From an uncultured Prevotella sp. (lineage in GTDB: Bacteria; Bacteroidota; Bacteroidia; Bacteroidales; Bacteroidaceae): a stretch of DNA of 18,488 nucleotides. The position numbers and the translations under genes are program-made. The notes beneath the pieces are model-generated. The model was given only the letters and a program-made list of their open reading frames with translations. It made no database searches and was not told the DNA's origin. The DNA is taken from contig OMVH01000163.1 in NCBI GenBank assembly GCA_900314365.1, positions 1 to 18,488 of the forward strand, in the 5' to 3' direction. This document shows positions 16,301 to 18,488 of the stretch, piece after piece (the first letter of the stretch is position 1; every line of letters begins with the position of its first letter).

Positions 16301-17881
16301 GCCAGTGCCCGAGGCAACCTCAGACTTAGCGGCAGCCTCAGCAACATGAATCTCACGGGTTCGGCAGTTGCCGACGGTGTGGTGGGCATTGAGCCTCTGG
16401 CCACCACCTATACTCTTCACAACGCAAGCATACGTCTGGTGCCCGACGAAATCATCTTCAACAGCGATACCCTAAGAGACGAGAAGGGCAACAAAGGACT
16501 TCTCACTGGTTCCATTCACCACAAGCATCTTACAAACATGAGCTACGACCTCAAGGTTCACGCCAATAATCTCCTATGTTATGACCAGAAGACATTTGGT
16601 GACAACACCTTCTGCGGCACAGTCTTTGCCACGGGCGACTGCACCATCAGCGGGCGTTCAGGTGAAGTGGACATTAATGTGAACGTTACTCCTCAACGCG
16701 GCTCTACCTTTATTTATAATACAACCACACCAGGCGCGGTAGGCAGTCAGGACTTCATCAGCTGGACATCGAGGGATTCTGTCCGTACAGCTGCTTCCAC
16801 CGACAGTCTCTCACGCCCCACCTTGTTGGACGACATCCCAACTGACATCCACATCAACTTTGTCATCAACTGTACGCCTGAAGCCACACTGAAAGTCATC
16901 ACCGACGGACAGACTGGCGACTACATTGCCCTCGAAGGAGATGGAACTCTGAGAGCCGCTTATTTCAATAAAGGTGCTTTCAACATGTTTGGCAACTATG
17001 TGGTCGATCACGGAATCTATAAGCTTACCATTCAGCATGTCATCAAGAAAGATTTCCAGTTTGGTCAGGGCGGCACCATCGCTTTTGGTGGCAATCCTTA
17101 CGAGGCAGCCTTGAACCTGAAGGCACAGTACACGGTCAACGGAGTCAGTTTGGCCGATCTGAATATTGGCCGTTCGTTCTCGTCAAGCAACACGCGTGTA
17201 GACTGCATCATGAATATTACGGGCACGCCGGCAACGCCGAAAGTAGAGTTCTCACTCGACCTTCCCACTGTAAACAGCAACGCCAAACAGATGATTTACA
17301 GTCTGATAAACAGTGAAGAAGAGATGAACCAGCAAGTTCTCTACCTCCTCGCCGTAGGCCAATTCTACTCAATGGGTAACAACAACCAGAGTCTGGAGGG
17401 AGCAGCACGTCAAAGCCAGACCTCCCTTGCCATGCAAAGCATCCTCTCTGGCACCCTCTCACAGCAACTCAACAACGTACTTTCAACGGTGGTAAACAAC
17501 ACCAACTGGAACTTTGGTGCAAACATCTCCACGGGCAATGAAGGATTCTACAACGCCGAATACGAGGGTCTCCTCAGTGGCCGTATGCTTAACAACCGGC
17601 TCGTTTTCAACGGTCAGTTCGGCTATCGTGACAATGCTAATGCCACGACTTCCTTCATCGGCGACTTCGATTTGCGCTACCTGTTACTGCCCAACGGAAA
17701 CTTAGCCATTAAGGTCTACAATCAAACCAACGACCGCTACTTCACCCGCAACAGTCTGACCACGCAAGGCATCGGCCTAATCATGAAAAAGGACTTCAGT
17801 GGTTGGCGCGACCTCTTCGGACTGAAAAAGAAAACAAACAAAAAGAAATCAAAGGTTCAAAATAAAAGAGAAACGAAATGA
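13361..17881 (+). CDS. tamB: TamB-family translocation/assembly module protein (DUF490)
   Basis: TamB-like proteins are very long, beta-rich, AsmA-like proteins anchored in the inner membrane that span the periplasm. They are implicated in outer-membrane protein assembly and phospholipid transport. This one is 1506 residues. A single N-terminal membrane helix (about 24-44) is followed by PAVQT and GTKVRVGRVDLGFFNRFIVDDV, typical of Bacteroidota TamB. A long repetitive beta region then leads to the conserved C-terminal DUF490 domain (about 1050-1490), with FGQGGTIAFGGNPYEAALNL near 1231-1250. The C-terminus is a Lys-rich tail. The start is preceded by a purine-rich AAGAAGGAAGAAA that may serve as ribosome binding site. 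Its stop overlaps the next start (ATGA). Confidence 0.93.
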   Translation: MALKISIAKEITVILCAIKKLKHIISILVWALAGLYFAGIVLLHVPAVQTAIGSEIAGALAKKFGTKVRVGRVDLGFFNRFIVDDVLLWDQNGHQMLRASRMSVKFDYLSLAQGRFSVSSAQLFGLRARLYRKNALSPLNFQFVIDSLASKKPSQQSRLDLSIHSLIVRHGEIIYDQLDKPRKHVFDSYHLSVSGLSGHIVLNTLTNDSANVVVKNLRFREHSGFTLKKLTFRFQANRQNAKLSEVELRLPQTHLRIPDILASYRFEGKKLSLQSLHYQGNISDSQISLSDLSAYSRTLSRYSNPLKLNIAFQGSGTDVAVRRLLISSTKGDLSLSANFSISHLDAVPRWKIPAFDVYANIASLRKEFKVIPSGDYPGFVKLTGAASGFGRDLHANCNLSSDVGTLRFNFNKHDTLFGIKASTPGINLQSLLSNEKLGLVAGTVALNGTLKGCHPSKIDVTGLVSQFDYNSYNYRNIHLKVEADRMASLRTMLLKGESTIDDPNLRAQVSGTASLSPGGSKAFSLQVRHINPSALHLSGKWPGQTFSFRADANLTGSRIENMNGTLNLTDFIQSQDGTPLYTLSGLHLTAANANGRHSLEMKSDFGFLSVNGIFDYRTLLQSVMGIILRKLPGLRAVAPSLARLGTTINSRNRFNIDADIHNTDFLRHIFHIPLTVTKPAVLKGNLDEKTHHIDLTLSLPDVDYNGKRYSNGALRIYTPNDSLLLSLRLRHMDGNTEGTAYSLKASAAENRLLSSLSFHSTGSEHPLHGSLVASTQFFRKPDGITAAELSFLPSAITVGDSIWEVQPSNVVYSKNDITVNNFEISHGDQHIIADGRATSNSKDSIFVDLKDIDVAYVLNLVDFHSVDFGGKASGRAFVAGVFHKPQAAASLRVNDFTFEGGRMGWLDAKVNWDQTGKQINIDATANDTIGSGLQAHYGRRTDIVGYVSPGRNSIDLGFTLHNSRLEFVQSLCRSFMNRMDASARGNLRLSGSLSNMNLTGSAVADGVVGIEPLATTYTLHNASIRLVPDEIIFNSDTLRDEKGNKGLLTGSIHHKHLTNMSYDLKVHANNLLCYDQKTFGDNTFCGTVFATGDCTISGRSGEVDINVNVTPQRGSTFIYNTTTPGAVGSQDFISWTSRDSVRTAASTDSLSRPTLLDDIPTDIHINFVINCTPEATLKVITDGQTGDYIALEGDGTLRAAYFNKGAFNMFGNYVVDHGIYKLTIQHVIKKDFQFGQGGTIAFGGNPYEAALNLKAQYTVNGVSLADLNIGRSFSSSNTRVDCIMNITGTPATPKVEFSLDLPTVNSNAKQMIYSLINSEEEMNQQVLYLLAVGQFYSMGNNNQSLEGAARQSQTSLAMQSILSGTLSQQLNNVLSTVVNNTNWNFGANISTGNEGFYNAEYEGLLSGRMLNNRLVFNGQFGYRDNANATTSFIGDFDLRYLLLPNGNLAIKVYNQTNDRYFTRNSLTTQGIGLIMKKDFSGWRDLFGLKKKTNKKKSKVQNKRETK

Positions 17882-18488
17882 AAAAGTTGTTTTTATCAAC
17901 AATGTTGCTTCTGTGCGGCTTTGTTTCGTCACAAGCTCAGGAGCTTGATGCCAAGTACGCCGTAGGGCTGTTAAGTCCTGGAACTCTGGCTCCTGATATG
18001 ACAATCCATTCACTTGATGGAGGCGAATTAAGCCTGTCGGAATCACGTGAGAAAAACGGTTGCTATCAGATTCTGGATTTCTGGGCTTCGTGGTGCCCCG
18101 ACTGCCGTAAGGACATTCCTAAGATGAAAGCCATTGCTAAGGACTACGAAAACTACGGCGTATGGCTTACTGGTATTTCGTTCGACACCGATTCTACGGC
18201 ATGGAGGAAGTGTGTTAAGAAGAACGAGATGACGTGGACGCAACTCAGCGAACTGAAAAAATGGAAACACGGAACGAAGATAGACAGCCTCTATCACGTG
18301 AAATGGATACCCACCCTCTATCTTATTGACCCTGATGGAAAGGTGGTCTTAGGCACAGTGGAGGTAAAACGCCTGCGTGCTACTATTGACAGTCTTATTC
18401 AGGCCGGAAAGATTACGAAGTTTATGCTTCCCGAATTTAAGGATGTCACGAAGTATATTGCTGGCAATCTCCATTACCCGAAGATTGC
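17878..18488 (+). CDS. Secreted thioredoxin-like (TlpA/ResA type) protein, possibly fused to a TonB C-terminal domain; 3' end cut by window
   Basis: The reading frame is open from the ATG at 17878 to the window end (203 codons seen). An N-terminal signal peptide (about 1-20, ending VSSQA/QE) has no proper lipobox, so the product is probably periplasmic. Residues about 35-178 form a thioredoxin-like domain: APDMTIHSLDG, then FWASWCPDCRKDIP with the redox motif CPDC at 73-76, and the cis-Pro loop WIPT at 143-146. After it, LPEFKDVTKYIAGNLHYPKI (184-203) resembles the opening of a Bacteroidota TonB C-terminal domain (F...KYI..N..YP), but the rest lies outside the window. It is translationally coupled to tamB by the overlapping ATGA. 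Confidence 0.85.
   Translation, partial: MKKLFLSTMLLLCGFVSSQAQELDAKYAVGLLSPGTLAPDMTIHSLDGGELSLSESREKNGCYQILDFWASWCPDCRKDIPKMKAIAKDYENYGVWLTGISFDTDSTAWRKCVKKNEMTWTQLSELKKWKHGTKIDSLYHVKWIPTLYLIDPDGKVVLGTVEVKRLRATIDSLIQAGKITKFMLPEFKDVTKYIAGNLHYPKI

Noticed and set aside
1..18488. Mobile elements, phage genes, CRISPR, tRNA, rRNA or defence systems
   Set aside because: I looked for transposase-like proteins, direct repeat arrays and RNA gene signatures and saw none; gene content and composition are uniform and housekeeping in character.

Overview
The window looks like a chromosomal segment from a member of the Bacteroidota, most likely a Prevotella-like (Prevotellaceae) genome. The support is: -7 promoter boxes of the form TAnnTTTG, weak or absent Shine-Dalgarno sequences, a lipoprotein whose Cys is followed by acidic residues (the Bacteroidota surface-export pattern), a long Bacteroidota-type TamB, and a Na+-pumping NADH dehydrogenase (Nqr). 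No mobile element, CRISPR array, tRNA or rRNA was seen. Genus-level placement is inference.

Layout. (1) 1-294 is non-coding, with one perfect hairpin at its left edge. (2) 295-4077, minus strand: a four-gene run transcribed HAD phosphatase -> MFS transporter -> beta-helix lipoprotein -> cytidine deaminase (cdd). (3) 4182-6044, plus strand: rsmG, a metallo-beta-lactamase-fold hydrolase and ruvC, divergent from run 2 across a 104-bp gap that holds two opposed -7 boxes, and closed by a hairpin terminator. (4) 6139-7345, minus: a tightly overlapping trio, a GAF-type free methionine sulfoxide reductase, a DUF1294 membrane protein and a DUF4112 membrane protein. (5) 7513-13266, minus: the complete nqrABCDEF operon, with its own terminator hairpin. 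(6) 13361-18488, plus: a 1506-residue TamB, translationally coupled (ATGA overlap) to a secreted thioredoxin-like protein cut off by the window end. The last visible residues of that protein resemble the start of a TonB C-terminal domain.

How the parts work together. Nqr oxidises NADH, reduces quinone and exports Na+. Its FMN-attachment motifs, 2Fe-2S cysteines, FAD site and NADH site are all visible. The flavin transferase (ApbE) it needs is not in the window. rsmG, the hydrolase and ruvC are housekeeping genes (ribosome methylation, probable thioester or glyoxalase-type hydrolysis, Holliday junction resolution). TamB and the thioredoxin-like protein act in the envelope and may be co-regulated.

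Most of the window is ordinary core genome. The items most worth a second look are the thioredoxin/possible TonB fusion behind tamB, the methionine-repair/DUF1294/DUF4112 operon, the lipoprotein placed inside a salvage-like gene run, and the repeated TAnnTTTGCA promoter element.
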